From Quillaja saponaria (lineage: Eukaryota; Streptophyta; Magnoliopsida; Fabales; Quillajaceae), in assembly GCA_029379385.1 (NCBI GenBank), contig CM055605.1, forward strand, positions 7,289,001-7,353,000: 64,000 nt of DNA. The letters are read 5' to 3'. Positions 35,487 to 49,340 of the stretch are shown piece by piece (the first letter of the stretch is position 1; the number at the start of each line of letters is the position of its first letter). Under the pieces are notes generated by a model that made no database searches, was not told where the DNA came from, and saw nothing but the letters and a program-made list of their open reading frames with translations. A program made the position numbers and the translations under genes.

Positions 35487-37089
35487 CCTACAAATAAGAA
35501 AAACACCTAGAATGAATTATTTTTTCAAACAAAATTTAAAAATGGGCTAGTTCTCGAACAAATTTTAGGAATAGACCAAAAGTAGACTTCATGAGTTGAA
35601 CTCAACAAACAAAGCCCACTTACCTGCCAACTGGGCAAGCCTAGTCACCTACACTTTGTGTCTTCAAGATGCTAAGTCAACAAAAGTTGACTTTGTGTTT
35701 TCAGCACACGAAGCAAAGCAAAATCCATTCACTTTGTGTCTTGAAAACACGAAGTTAGCTTTTGTTGGAAGTTACTATTTTTTCTTTTAAATGAAAATAA
35801 AATCATTGCAACAAAACTCTACTTACCCTATTTGAAACCTAAATGATTCGTATTGAAATTCTAACCCTAATTAATTTCTAAATACATATTTGAAATCGTA
35901 ACCTTAAACCTTAACAATTTTTGATTTAACCTATAACCCTAATTTTAACTTAAACCTAACCCTTAAATTATAAATTCAATGAGAAATTTTTGGACTACTA
36001 AACAATACTAATAACACATTAATCATTGGTAAGAATCTTAAATTTCATCTACCAAAAAAAAAAAAAAAAGAAAAAGAATCTTAAATTTCTTGCTCTAATT
36101 TGAAATATTAAACAAAATTTCATAATAACATTACAAATTTAAATAAATATTAATTGCATATATTGACTTATTATCACTAATTATATAACATTATGCATTA
36201 TCACTAATTAATTATTTTAACATATTCACCTATTATGATAAATATTTAATAATAATAAAATAAAAATATGATTATTTAATTTCATAAATTTTCTAATTAA
36301 AATAAAAAATTCACTCTTTATAAAATTGAAAGTAATTATAACTAAGAATTAAGATTAATGTAACAACAAAAAGGACAAGAAAATACTTTTGTTGTGTGAG
36401 TGATGGACATAGAATAAATGTGAGCAATTGAGAGAAAGAGAGGAACTTTGCTGTGAGTGAAGCCAAATTTCTAATAAGAATAATGAAAGTAACAAGAAAA
36501 TACCTTTGTTGTGTGAGTGATGGACATGAAATGAATGTGAGCAAATGAGAGAAAGAGAGGAAATTTGGTGTGAGTGAAAGAAATTTGATGTGTGAAGGAA
36601 GAAGAGTTTCTCCGTGAAGTTATGGTTGTGTGTTTAAAAATAAAGAGAAAGAAGAGTTCAAGCTAAAGGTTGAAGGTGGTAAGGAGAGGCAGCATTTGTA
36701 TTGTGAAGAAGAGTACAGGCAGTCACCGGTTGGAAGGCAGAGCATGCAGGGAATGGAGTGGCATGTAGCAATTCATGGGAAAAGGAAGGAGACGACAGGC
36801 TTTTGTCCTGCTTCACTTCGTGTCTTGAAGACATGAAGTCAGAAAAAGTTGACAAGTGACTTCGTGTCTTGAAGACACGAAGTGAAATCAGCTTTCCTGA
36901 CTTTATGTCTTGAAGACTCGAATGTGATGTAGCAAGCAAGATTGCCCATTAGGCAAGTGTGTGGGCTTTACTTTGGGTTCAACCCACAAAATCTGATTGG
37001 TCCATTCTTGATATCTGTTTGAGAATTGACCCATTTTAAATTATGTTTGAAAAATTAGTCCATTCTAGGTATTTTTCTGTACAAACCTC
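35487..37089. mobile_element. Long-TIR DNA transposon (Mutator-like or foldback), non-autonomous
   Basis: The left arm 35487-35650 and the reverse complement of the right arm 36926-37089 align over about 150 bases, sharing AGAAAAA(C/T)ACCTAGAATG, 'tgggc(t)' and 'ttcaactca'-type words at matching places. Between them lie near-palindromic modules (copies of CACTTCGTGTCTTGAAGACA) and a tandem pair with a period of 117 bp at about 36375-36600. The small ORFs inside follow these repeats and match nothing. Inverted repeats well over 100 bp with no transposase suggest a non-autonomous MULE or foldback element. A 9-bp target duplication could not be confirmed. Confidence 0.7.
36375..36600. repeat. 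117-bp tandem duplication inside the long-TIR element
   Basis: The word GTTGTGTGAGTGATGGACAT occurs at 36391 and again 117 bases later, followed in both by 'gaatgtgagcaa.tgagagaaagagagga'. Copies are roughly 90% identical. Confidence 0.75.
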
Positions 37090-38747
37090 CACTTTTTTAT
37101 TTTCACCCATTTTTGACCACCACTTAAAAAATGAAATTTTTTTTAGATTCCTTGAAATTAATTAAATTGTGCAATTGTCTTTTTTCATGATAAAATATCT
37201 CTTCATTTTCTCATCTAACATCAATGTTTCACTATTTAATAAATAGAGATATTAGAATCCCAACAAACTAAGCAATTAGGCTACTCATAATAGTTGTCTA
37301 CAAAGATCATTGGATCTCAATGGCACCAATTTTTCCACTCAGTTTGATAAGTTTGCTTACCTTTTTTTGTTGGTTGATTGTTTATTTGCTCAATCGTTTT
37401 TAAATTTCTAGCTTATAATTTTATGATTTTGAATTCAATCTAAACATGCAACATAAAGTTTTCAAAAGAATAAAAATATACAAATTACGTAGATTTTTTT
37501 TTTTTTTTCCCGGTTGGATCACATGATTTACATGGTGTACAGATATCACTTCTCATTTTTTTTTTATATGCCTTTCATTGTTTAATATCAACATGTAGAT
37601 ATAATGAGAATTTAAAGTATAATTGACAATTTTGATAAAGTTTTGATTGCAATTCAGTATTTTATGACTGCTAATTATTTTATTTTATTTTTATATATAG
37701 TGGCAAGAGAACCAAAAAGGCATAAAAATAATAAAAAATAAAGAAGAGGACAAAGAAAGTCTTTAAACCAAACAAGCAATTGACCTAAGGAGAAAAACCA
37801 ACTTAATTTTATATTCTAAATTATGTTGTTCAAATATATGGTGAAGCAATGTATAAAAATATTTATATAAAGTCAATTATTATATTATTCTATAAATATT
37901 CAAATTTAAGTTATATAAAAAAAAATTGTGTATTTACGTGGGTTTTTAAACAAATTTTATATTATAATATGATTAAATCCAAATTAATAAATAATTTAAA
38001 ATATATTTACTACAACAATCTAATGAAACATAAATACATATATGCATATTATATTGAATTTCTAGAACTCACTTTAACTAATATTTAAAAGTATCTAAAA
38101 GAAGTTGAGAAGGCAAGTGTCATGTTGCTAGACATGATAACAAACTTCACATAATGTGTGGTCATTGTTTTGCTGACATAACCCCTTTTCTTCTCATATT
38201 CCATGCGCATACATAAAGTTACGTATAATATTTATTATACTTTGGCACACACTTGACTTCTCTTGTTGATATTATAAATTATTTCCCAACTCGACCATTT
38301 ATTTGCTTAATTGTCCTTTGAGATACAATTCTTTTCTTTCCTATTTTCTTGTACATTATCATGTACAACTCTCTTAAAAAATTAAATATTTAAATAAATT
38401 GTTGACTAATAAGATAATCATTAAGCAAATAATTTTTTTTTCTTTTAGGTCATACAGGAGAGTGAAAACACAACTAATTAATATAAAACAAAAACCGAGC
38501 ATCATTACATTACTAAAATTTGTGTTCCTAAGTTGAAAGTGTAACTTTCGTACATATTGTTATTAATATTTTTAATTTAATAAAATTATGTAAAAACAAC
38601 ATTGGACTATGATTGGAGGTTCAGCCCAAGTCAATTCTCTGTAGCTACCCCTGCCATTCACTGTAATTTTGCTTCGGCCCGCATAGAGATTCATAACGCC
38701 TCTATGCCCATCGAGCTTCGTGTACTCCAAGAAGAGCAAAACCAACA
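37090..38747. other. AT-rich spacer upstream of cytosolic PGK
   Basis: No gene seen. Highly AT-rich (for example 37840-38100) with homopolymers. The open frames in it are low-complexity Tyr/Ile/Lys/Asn peptides. Confidence 0.45.
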
Positions 38748-38820
38748 CACGTGCCTTGCTCACTAAGTACGCAGTTTCACGCTCTACAGAGAGCAGACCT
38801 AAGATTCGTCTATAAATACT
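38748..38820 (+). promoter_or_regulatory. Core promoter of cytosolic PGK: G-box and TATA box
   Basis: CACGTG lies at 38748-38753 and TATAAATA begins at 38811, about 60 bases downstream. Transcription would start near 38840-38850. The pair sits about 190-250 bases before the start codon, which leaves room for a leader with a small intron. Confidence 0.65.
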
Positions 38821-38894
38821 TCTGGAAACTTCGAATATTTGAGATATCTCACTCAAAGTTTCATTTCTCAGATTTTGTTTTCTTCAACACCGTT

Positions 38895-38989
38895 GTAAGT
38901 TTTGCGATCTCGTTGAATCTGATTTTGTGTTTGTTCTGGTTTTGTTGATTTTGTTATTTGTTTCTGTGTTTTGGATTTGAATTTTGAAG
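38895..38989 (+). other. Probable 5' UTR intron of cytosolic PGK
   Basis: CGTT|GTAAGTTTT at 38895 is a strong donor. TTTTGAAG at 38989 is an acceptor after a T-rich tract, 8 bases before the ATG. The intron would be about 95 bp. This is a prediction from splice consensus only. Confidence 0.5.
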
Positions 38990-38997
38990 GTATTGTA

Positions 38998-41900
38998 ATG
39001 GCGACCAAGAGAAGCGTGGGTACTTTGAAAGAGGCTGATTTGAAGGGGAAGAGGGTTTTTGTAAGGGTTGATCTAAATGTTCCTTTGGATGATAACCTTA
39101 ATATCACCGATGATAACAGAATTCGTGCTGCTGTGCCCACCGTTAAGTACTTGTTGGATCATGGTGCCAAGGTCATTCTTTCCAGCCACCTGGTATGTTA
39201 TGAATCACATTCAATTTCAGCTTCTGCCTTGCTGTCGTTGTTTTCTGTGCCCTAAGTATCTGAGTGAGTCTCATGTTTTGGTTTTGCTTAGATTTTGCGT
39301 TTTTGTTTAAATATTCTTATTAAATTGGTAAATGGGTGTTTTCTTGTATCTAATACCGATGCTTTATTCTCGGATCATTTTTAACACCCCAAGAAAAAAA
39401 AAAATGTATGCTCGAGTTATATTCGATTTGATTGATGAGTTATATTAGGTATTGGCCTTCTTTTGGATGAAGATTAATTGATCTGAATGTGCGTTTTCTC
39501 ATTAGGTTTTTAGATATACATTTTTGGTTATTATGATTTTCTGGCTAATTCCATGCCTTTATCTGGAAAAGACTGTCAAGGTTTATCTATTTGATGCTTT
39601 TATTAAATGCCCCACTTGGATTGTTCTAGCTTATTTCATTACGTTTTACTCTCTAATTGGTATTAGTAAAACAAGTGCATCTGTTAAATGCTAATATAGT
39701 TTCTGATTGTTGATTGTGGGTGGTGATAAGTATTGATTAATTGATGCCCTGTTTTTTATGTTTGGCTGAAAGCCTAAAACTCATAACTGCAAGCATAATA
39801 TACTTCTAATTGAGGGTTGCCAATGACACATTATATTTTGCTTCATGGTGATCATGTCATTCATTAAACAAGATTGATTGTTTAATGAGAATAATGTCAA
39901 CACTAAGATTGCTTGTTTGCTTTTAGTTGTGATCAGATTCATTTATGTGTTTCAGTTTTCACATTCTAAGTTGGTTCAATGTGTACATTGAAGTGTATTC
40001 TTTGTTTTTATGGTTTCCTTTGAAATCAAGTCAGCTGATGTTGTGGAAAGGATCAGCAGGTTTATAGAAGTTTGTGATTGCTCTGGACATTGTGATAAGT
40101 GTGGTTTCTTCGGAAGTTGGGATGGTTGTGGACATCGAGCTTTTATTTCCTTGTTTATTGATTGATAGATGTTACCTATTTTTTTTTGCAGGGAAGTTAT
40201 CAGTATTTTTCTCAGTAGTGTTGTCTGTAAAGGTGTTCCTGTTTGTGGTTTAACTCATCTGTTAGCCTATGGAGTTCTTACTGTGTGTAGTTATGGTCGG
40301 TGCATGTTGATTGATAGTGATGTCATGAGTTTTTTTACTGAAACATTCCAAGCATATAAGAAACATATGAAACAACTATGTCATATTTAAGCACAAGAAA
40401 TGTTTTATGTTTTATTATTTTTTATATTCAATTTTAACTTTTTGTGAGAATTTTTTTATTTTTTATTTTTGGCTCCCATTTCCGAAATTCAGTGATTTGA
40501 TTTTGGAAAGCTGCATTTTCTCATGCTCTATACTTGCATTTGAGGTTGTTGAGAGTTTTTTCGTATTTAGCAAGTCTTTGGTTGGATAGAGCTCAAGGCT
40601 TTCTTCTTTCTTTCTTAACTTCATTCTTATGTCAATTGAATGCTCAGATTTTGGGAATAGACAGACTGGAGTATGAGAGTTATAAAAATAATTCCTGCCA
40701 AAAGTATAGAGATAGGAGGGGGGATAGGCTGAATTGACAACATCATTTACCCCCACAGTTCTTTCACCCCATGTTTTCTTTTCTGTGATGTCTTGTTACT
40801 TCTTCTTTTTCTTTCTTTAACTAATTGGTTCTTTATTTATTGACTTGTTTAATTGTTCAATATGTTGTCTCCAGGGACGCCCAAAAGGTGTTACGCCTAA
40901 GTACAGTTTAAAGCCCCTTGTGCCAAGGCTTTCTGAACTTCTTGGAGTTCAGGTATGGATCTCTCTTTCCTTCATAGATGAATACAAGTTTATATGTTTT
41001 TGTTTCCATATATTTTTCCCACTTACTTGATGCTATCTTTGCTCATAGTTCTGCTTTATTCCTTAAACAGGTTAAGATCGCAAATGACTGTATTGGGGAG
41101 GAAGTCCAGAAGTTGGTGGCTGAAATTCCAGAAGGTGGTGCTTTGCTACTTGAGAATGTGAGGTTCTACAAGGAGGAAGAGAAGAATGATCCTGAATTTG
41201 CAAAGAAGCTGGCTTCTCTTGCTGATGTCTATGTAAATGATGCTTTTGGAACTGCCCACAGGGCACATGCTTCCACAGAAGGGGTTGCTAAATACTTGAA
41301 GCCCTCTGTTGCTGGATTTCTTATGCAGAAGGTATGTATGTAATAATTATCAATGCATCATCTACTTTTGGTTGCTCTTATGTAGGTGTTAATTTATGGC
41401 TTGTTTCATGTTTGTAGGAGCTTGATTATCTCGTTGGAGCAGTTGCAAACCCCAAGAGGCCATTTGCAGCCATCATTGGTGGTTCGAAGGTGTCTACCAA
41501 GATTGGTGTCATAGAATCTTTGTTTGAGAAGGTTAACCTTCTCTTGCTAGGTGGAGGGATGATCTTTACCTTTTACAAGGCACAAGGTTACTCTGTTGGG
41601 TCATCTCTTGTGGAGGAGGACAAGCTTGATCTTGCAACATCACTTTTTGAAAAGGCGAAGGCTAAAGGGGTTTCCATATTGCTTCCAACTGATGTTGTTA
41701 TTGCTGATAAGTTTGCTGCTGATGCCAACAGCAAGGTACTAAATTTTAACATAGACTTGCTATAAAACTATTGCTTTCTTTCCTTGCCTCCCTCCTATGC
41801 TCCTCCTCCAGCCTCTCTTCCCCCTTTCTCTCTTTCTGGTTCTCTCACATGCACAGGCATACACACAAACGCACACACAATCTCTGAGGCCTACTCATGG

Positions 41901-42853
41901 ACAAACATTCTCGTGCTGAAACACTTGCTGTACTAAGCTTTGTGTGTTCCTATATTGTTCCAGTGAAGCAGCAGCAGCAATTTGTTCATGTGGTTAAGCT
42001 TCGTAGAAGTCAGAAAGCTACTAGCCACAATGTTTATCTGTAGAGAGAATAATTATTACAATGAAAAAATAGCCACAATATGGAATTATGAAGCAGTGAT
42101 AAATATTGAGGGATTTGTTTATGTAATTGCAGGTTGTGCCTGCATCAAGTATCCCAGATGGATGGATGGGATTGGATATTGGACCAGATTCCATCAAGAC
42201 ATTTAGCAAAGCTTTGGATACTACCCAAACCATCATTTGGAATGGACCAATGGGTGTGTTCGAATTTGACAAGTTTGCAGCAGGAACAGAGGTAAGAATG
42301 TCCTTGTAAACAACATTTGCACTGAGCTTATCCACGAATTTCAGATCTGCAAAATGAAGAAATGCCTTAGACAGATCTAGTAACCTTTCAAAATCCTAAT
42401 TGTATCACCTTCAATGATTAAGTTTACTAATTTGATGGGTAGTTCAACTTCCCCCATTGCTTCCTTGCCCCTTGGACACTTCAAATTCACCTAACCAGAG
42501 CAAACTATCTTGCTGCATAGTGCATAGCAGGTCACATTTGGTCAATAAAATGCCTTTCAATGTGGGAGAATTTAAAATCTACATGTTTAAAGTTCTGAGT
42601 AATTGAATGTGTTTTGAATCCCGGAAATGATATTTGTTATATTCCTTTTCTTTTGCAGACAATTGCCAAAAAATTGGCAGAACTCAGTGGTAAGGGAGTA
42701 ACAACCATCATTGGAGGTGGTGACTCTGTCGCAGCTGTAGAGAAGGTTGGTCTTGCTGACAAGATGAGCCACATCTCTACCGGAGGAGGTGCCAGCTTGG
42801 AGCTTCTTGAGGGAAAAACCCTCCCTGGAGTCCTTGCTCTGGATGATGCTTAA
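38998..42853 (+). CDS. PGK3: Cytosolic phosphoglycerate kinase
   Basis: Exons 38998-39192, 40875-40952, 41071-41331, 41418-41735, 42133-42291 and 42659-42853 join to 401 residues, the usual length for plant cytosolic PGK. There is no transit peptide: the protein starts [10 protein letters not shown], aligned with the mature start of the plastid enzyme. All signature motifs are intact: [58 protein letters not shown] and GGGDSVAAV, with ADP/ATP and 3-phosphoglycerate sites as in the family. It catalyses the substrate-level ATP step of cytosolic glycolysis and its reverse in gluconeogenesis. Exons 2 to 5 have the same lengths (78, 261, 318 and 159) as in the neighbouring plastid gene, corrected for that gene's one extra base in exon 3. 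The pair is therefore a duplication. Intron 1 is long (about 1.7 kb). The start has a good context (AATGGCG) and there is no ATG in frame upstream. Confidence 0.96.
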
Positions 42854-45800
42854 GCAATAAACATGAGATTAGGCATGGCTATCTTTTTTGTGTGTTTTGT
42901 GCTGTTATATATGGTTGGTTTCCAACCAAGAATGATTTAACTCACAAATATAGCTGGTCTTGTAGAGACTATAGGGTAGGTCTGAATAAGTGGTCCTTTT
43001 GAAGCATTGCCTTGAATTGAATTCTTGTAAAACAAAGTTCATTATTAATGGGCATGTTTCTGAATTGATAACTTTGTTTTCCTTTAATGGGCATGTTTCT
43101 TACGAAAAAAAAAACTTAGTCTTCCATTTGGTCCTACCTCAATTCTTTATTCTTGCGATTCTCGTTACAATTTTTTTTTTCCCTTCAAACTAAAGGTCGA
43201 AACTTTGCATATGAATATTTTCTTTTGGTCTGTAAAAAAAAAATTCATTGTTTGATTGTCAGTAGTACCAAAAAAAAATTAATAATAATAATTACCCATA
43301 ATGATGCACACCAGGAATTCAATTTAGAAATGATGCAAGCCCAAAAAGAAATAAAAAATTATGGGTTACACATAATGGTTCTCCATGCCCTGTCTATCTC
43401 GTATCATATTTTTCATCCACATTACAAATAATTTGAGAATATTTATTTAATTTTAAATCTGAAATTTTTTTAATTTATATTTAGATAAATTTTTTATCAA
43501 AAAATAATGTCGATATTACATACAAAAGTGATTTAACAACAAAAAAAATTATAATTTTTTATGTATTTTAATATCAATAGAATTATAATTTTTTTTAAAA
43601 AATTTTATTTCTTTTTTATTAATTATTTTCAATAGTGATATTTATAATTTTTCAATAACTATATATCAATAATAATTAAGATTGAATTTTTAATTTTTTT
43701 TAAATAAGTAAATTAATAATTTTAATTTTCTTATTTCTTCTTAAATTTATAAATTAAAATTTAAAAAAATTACTTTGAACTAAAAGAAATACTAAGAGTA
43801 GTTTTTATGATTAAAATATTATTGTTTTAACTTTTAGTTTATAAAGAAGTTATATTTTTTGATAATTATATGACATTAGTAGTTAATATTGAATCTCTCA
43901 TTTTTTTTATTTTTTTTATTTCATAAGTTCCTAATAATTATGATATTTTTTTTATTTCTTCTCAATTTATGAAATAATTTTTTAGAATATTATGAATTAA
44001 AAAATATTTAGAGTATAGTTTTCATGATTATATATTGTTGTTTTAATTTTATTTTTTTGGAATAAATTTTACTTTCTTAAATACCCTATGAGTTTTTACA
44101 ATTATACAAATACTTTTTAATTATTATTTTACTTCAAATAGTCCATTTATTTATTTGACTTATTTCATAATTCTTCTATTTTAATATTAATATGATTGTA
44201 ATTATTTTATGACTATTGATCTTTTTTTATCTTAATTCTTTTTTGTATTATAAATATATAATTTGTCAATAACTATATATCAATTGTAATTACAACTAAA
44301 ATTCTCAATTTTTTCTAATTTAATAAGTTACAAATAATTATGATATTATAATTTTAAAAAAATGCTATGAATAGAAAGAAATATTAAGAGTATAGTTTTT
44401 ATGATAATTGAATTAATTATTATTCCATCTTTATAATTCTTTTTATGATATTATATGTTTATATTACGAATTGACTATAATTTATAATACTCCATGTTTA
44501 TAACATGAAGCATTATTTTTATTAATTACAATTTCTTGATATGTATATCGATTGTTGATGAGCAAATATCTTAAAATAATAAGTACATACACAATTAAAT
44601 TATTTAATGAGTATCCAATAATTCAATCAAATATGGAATGGAGTATGATGTAATTTGAATTTTGAAATACTACTTGTATTTGATTTGGTTTAAACAAATT
44701 AAATAAGAGTGACTATTTTCACTAATTATGTCATTATCTCACACTTGGGTGTCATCTATTTGTGTGGAATCCACACTCATGTGAGGAGTGGAACTAATTC
44801 TATTGGGTGGAATTAATGCCTATTAATTACACTTTACCCATGAATTACCACATGTTTTATAACAGTTCTCATAAACCATTAAATTAGGCACATAACTCTA
44901 TTATTTGAGTCATAGTTAACAAATAACCACCACCCATCTAAATTAATCATTAAATCTAACAATTAACTTATAAAAGACTAAATGACCTTTATTAAGTCTA
45001 ACAAATTAACTCAGTAAATTATTTGCCTAAGATTTATCTTTGTATAGCATACTTACTTGTTTGTCGTATGGACTTCGTATATACATATCTAATAATTAAT
45101 TAAAGGAATATTCAAGACTTTGCTTTGCTTAACTAGTTGTAAAGACTATACTTGCAAAGAAGCTCAACAAATCTCTGCAAATCTGTCTGTCTTTGAATTT
45201 TGTTTGTTTTTGTTTTATAATGAAAAAAAACAAATGAGATTACTTAGACATCTAAACAATTTTAAAATATAGATTGATATTGGATGATGGTGCAACAAGA
45301 GGCTCTATTTTGTTATTTTATATTTTGTAAATACATAGAATAATATTTGTTTGCAACTGTTTTCGCTTAATTATTGATTCTATCATTAATTTGATTGACA
45401 ACTATTTTATAAGCATTATATACAACCCTTATCTAAATCCTATTGTTTCCTGTATGCATATATGCACAAGTAATATATAATAGAAAGATTGAAGCTATCA
45501 AGCATTGTGAATCTCACTATAATAAATATCTTTTCCTTTTACCGTGATTAGACTCAAGTATCTCTTTAATTTACTTATTTTTTTGATTCGATAACTCAAA
45601 TTTCAAATATAAGTTAGAAAATAAAGTATCACTCCTTAAAACTAAAACAAATCACTAGACTTTCACTCTAAAAAAAAAAAAAAAAAACTGATATAGGTGT
45701 ATTTATGAAATTTTTGTTAATTTTACAAATTTTTGGTAAACAATAAAATTTAAGTTTAATAACTTCAATTAAAATTTCACTGAAATCAGTAAAAATCATA

Positions 45801-48800
45801 AATATTAAAACTTAATGGCAGATTGTCATTGCAGGTGAAAATTTTTTTAGCAGATTGCTGAAATGATGTGTACAATATATAGTCCTTATATGTGTCCTAC
45901 AAATTAGGGTACTTGGACCCCAATTGTACAATATATGTTTAGATATTTATATATTAAAGCAAATTTATCAATAATTCAACAATATGTCTTTTCAACATTA
46001 AATAAAAAAAATTATATGTATAATTTCTAGAAAACTGAATATTTTGTTATTGCTAAAAAAGACATCCAATAAAAGACACCATAAGTCCTTAACGTTAGTA
46101 CAGTTATGATTTCATTTCTTGTCTTCCAACTTCCGCATGGGTTAAAGACTAAAAGACATCTACAATTCGATCAAGTATCAACATTGAGATTCTGAATCAT
46201 ACACAAAAATGTCTTCAAGTGAGATTTTATTTTATATTATTTATTTATTAATTAATTTTTTTGGTTAGAAGAAATTAAAAATCATGAACACTTTCTTTGG
46301 ACATGTGAAAATAAAATAAAATGGAATATGACATCTCATTAACGAGAAAATTATATAGAATACATCATTCAAGTAATTTGTTTTATTGTACTTTCTATTA
46401 TCTGAGCCAATGGATTTTTCACAAAATATAAGAAAAATCCTAGAGATGTCTAATTCTAATACCTAAGAATTATGTTTGTGATTTTTATGGTAATGAAAAT
46501 GACACATTTATCTTATATTTGGAGAAAGAAAGGGAAAGGAAACAAATATAAGAAATATCTATGATTTTATTTATTTTATTACTTGCCAAAATTATGAAAA
46601 TGAAAGGTAGAGACATTTAACTTATTTATTTTGTGTATGAGAGTGTCAGTCAAATTAAAGTAATAACGTGCATTAATTCACGTAATTTCAACAATATATA
46701 TATATATAAACAAAAAAAATTATATAACCATTTTCAGTAATAAGAAATGAAAAATATATAACCATCTACAATTTACCTTTTAAAATTTTCTATTGGAGAC
46801 TTATAGTTGCAAAATAATCACTAATAAAAAAAAATTAATAAACACAAATAAAATAGAAGATCGAATATATAAAATTCAATAGGAAAAAAAAGCTTCATAT
46901 ATGGTGTGTCTTTTTTAATCACAAAAACCTCATTAATAAATCAATAAGTAAATAAGGATTATAATTATCAAAACAAAATCATAGACTAATTCTAAGATAA
47001 TTGGGTTAATAGTCAAGAAATTCATTAATTTTATTAGTTTGAATTGTCTTGGAGAGAGGTCGGTATAAATTTTTTTTAATGAAATTAAAAAATAAATGAG
47101 TTATAATCTAACTCAAATACCACCTTACAATTATAAAAAAAAATTATGGAATTACATTTAGAGCCACATGCAAAGGACTAAGATTTTTCCTAGTGGGGGT
47201 AGCCACAACACGTTATACACCATATATGTTTTAACTTTTTCTTCATAGGATTTAAAATTTTACTTTCAAACTTTTTGATAATATTGTGTCTTCAAATGCT
47301 GCCACCTTGGTCTATCACTTTCAAACTTTTTCTTAATTGTTAAATTGAATTAAGATATTTTTTTTAACTATTACGAGTATCATTTATACAGTTAATGTTA
47401 TATTTAATATAATGAACCCATTGATTTTTTTAAAAATAAAATAAAATACATCAAGGTACTATTATTATACTACATAAAAAATAATAATATTATTTTCATA
47501 TATAACCAAGTAGTGACTTATATATATATATATATATATATATATCTTTTGTATTTATTAGTATATTATGTAAACATTTTTGGAAAAGAAAATATTTAAT
47601 TAGTGGAGAAACATTATATATCGTTTTACTTTCATAAATTCATGAAGAAAATTTCCAACTTTAGCAAAAGTAGCTTGGGATTGAAATCTCAATTGACAAG
47701 GTGGAAAGTGAAGAAGACGAAAAAATCTTTCATTTCGAATCTTCTTTTGACTCATTCAATTACGACACAAATTTCTCTTATTTTTTATTTCATGAAAAAA
47801 ATAGACCAAATTGACAGAAAATTACAAAATTTTATAATAAATTGATTAAATTAAACATTCAAAACCAAATTGATAGTACCATTATTTTTCAACAACCAAA
47901 ACAATACTATTGTCATCTTTCTTCACTTCATACTTCTTTTAAAAAAGAACAAGGAAAAGGAAAAAGGCAATAAGATAAACCATTAATCAAAGCAGGAAAA
48001 ATGTGCTTAGCTAGTGATATTAAAAAATAAATAAATAAATTGTGATTCTCTGTTCGACCCAAATAGCCAAATATCATTCTTTGCATGATTGCATGGGCCA
48101 AAGAAAACACGTTTTCGTACCTAGACTATGAATTGCATGCCTCCACCCCCTGCAGAAATGAACAACAATGCATAGTCTTTTTTTGCCTTGTGGCCAAACT
48201 AGATAGGGTTGGACATTTCTAAATTAGTTTCATTGAAGATTGTGAAAAAATAAAAAAAACAAAGCACGTTTTTCACAGGGTATCTCAATTATTAAGTGAA
48301 TGAAAGGATAAGACTAGATGGCTACAGCTTTTCACACTGTGCAAAACGAGGGGTCCCAGGCCAGAAGGTGATCATCTTTCCTAGAAGACAACTACAGCTT
48401 CTTCTCTTTTTGCGTCGGCCAGCTTACGTTACGTGCTTTAAGCAATGGTTTTGAAATATATATTTTTAGACTTTTTTATACTTTGGATTCCTTGTGTCAG
48501 AGTCTGATTTTATTTTGGTCATTATTATTCATTTTGTTTCAATCCTTAAAATTATAAATTGCATGTTTCTAATTGAGCCCTATCATCAATTTCTGTCCGA
48601 GAAATTTCTGATGTTTCCATTAATTGTTGTTTCAGTAGAAGTGTAGAACACAGAACAAGAAGAAAATAATGGAGTGGAAACTAGGGTTTGATTTTGATGA
48701 TTCAATTTGAGATTTTGGCAATTGGGATTGCAAATATGGAGTGATATTCGAAGTTTAATTAAACTGGAAACTGGATTTTTTGTGAAAATACTTGCGACAG

Positions 48801-49340
48801 GCTATCTTTTTGGTACATCAATATTGATTGATAAATTTGGGGTCCCACTGTCATTAGGTTAACAGAAAAAAAAAATGAAATATGGATTTTTTATTAAAAA
48901 GTATAACTTGATTTTATTTAATGTTTGGCAACAATAACATTTGATTATTATTGTGTAGGAAGAATTAGAATAATGCATTTGTATAGTAAATTTATAATAT
49001 CTAATTTTATATAAGAGGCAACAAACAAGTCTTAAGGCTTTAAATTTTTTACTTGTGTGTCTATTTGTTATGATACAGAGGCTCTATGATTTAAGTTTAA
49101 GAGAAGTTCGATTTTTGTCGCTCATTTTTATTTTTTTATGTATATACATATATATTAACTCTTTGCTTGGATATATTGGAATATATAAAAGGATAAATAT
49201 ATTCCTTCTGTTAAACTTCAATTCCCCAAGCTGGATACTGATTTTATAAGGAATCCAATTCAGGACAATTTCTATAACTGGTGAAAAAAGTAAATTTATT
49301 TTTTCTTGTTTAATTTCATATGCAGCACATGGATCAATAG
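42854..49340. other. AT-rich intergenic region, no gene seen
   Basis: The first 200 bases should be the cytosolic PGK 3' UTR. From 43440 to about 44460 the sequence is very AT-rich and carries a diverged recurring phrase ('aagagtatagtttttatga') at about 43791, 44007 and 44382. A (TA)n microsatellite lies at 47520-47545 and a smaller one at 46697-46708. Open frames are low-complexity. No RNA gene was recognised. Confidence 0.45.

Noticed and set aside
35850..35960. Several CCCTAA/AACCCTAA words, like plant telomere repeats
   Set aside because: They are scattered, imperfect and mixed with other AT-rich text inside the long-TIR element. There is no ordered TTTAGGG array, so an interstitial telomere is not supported.
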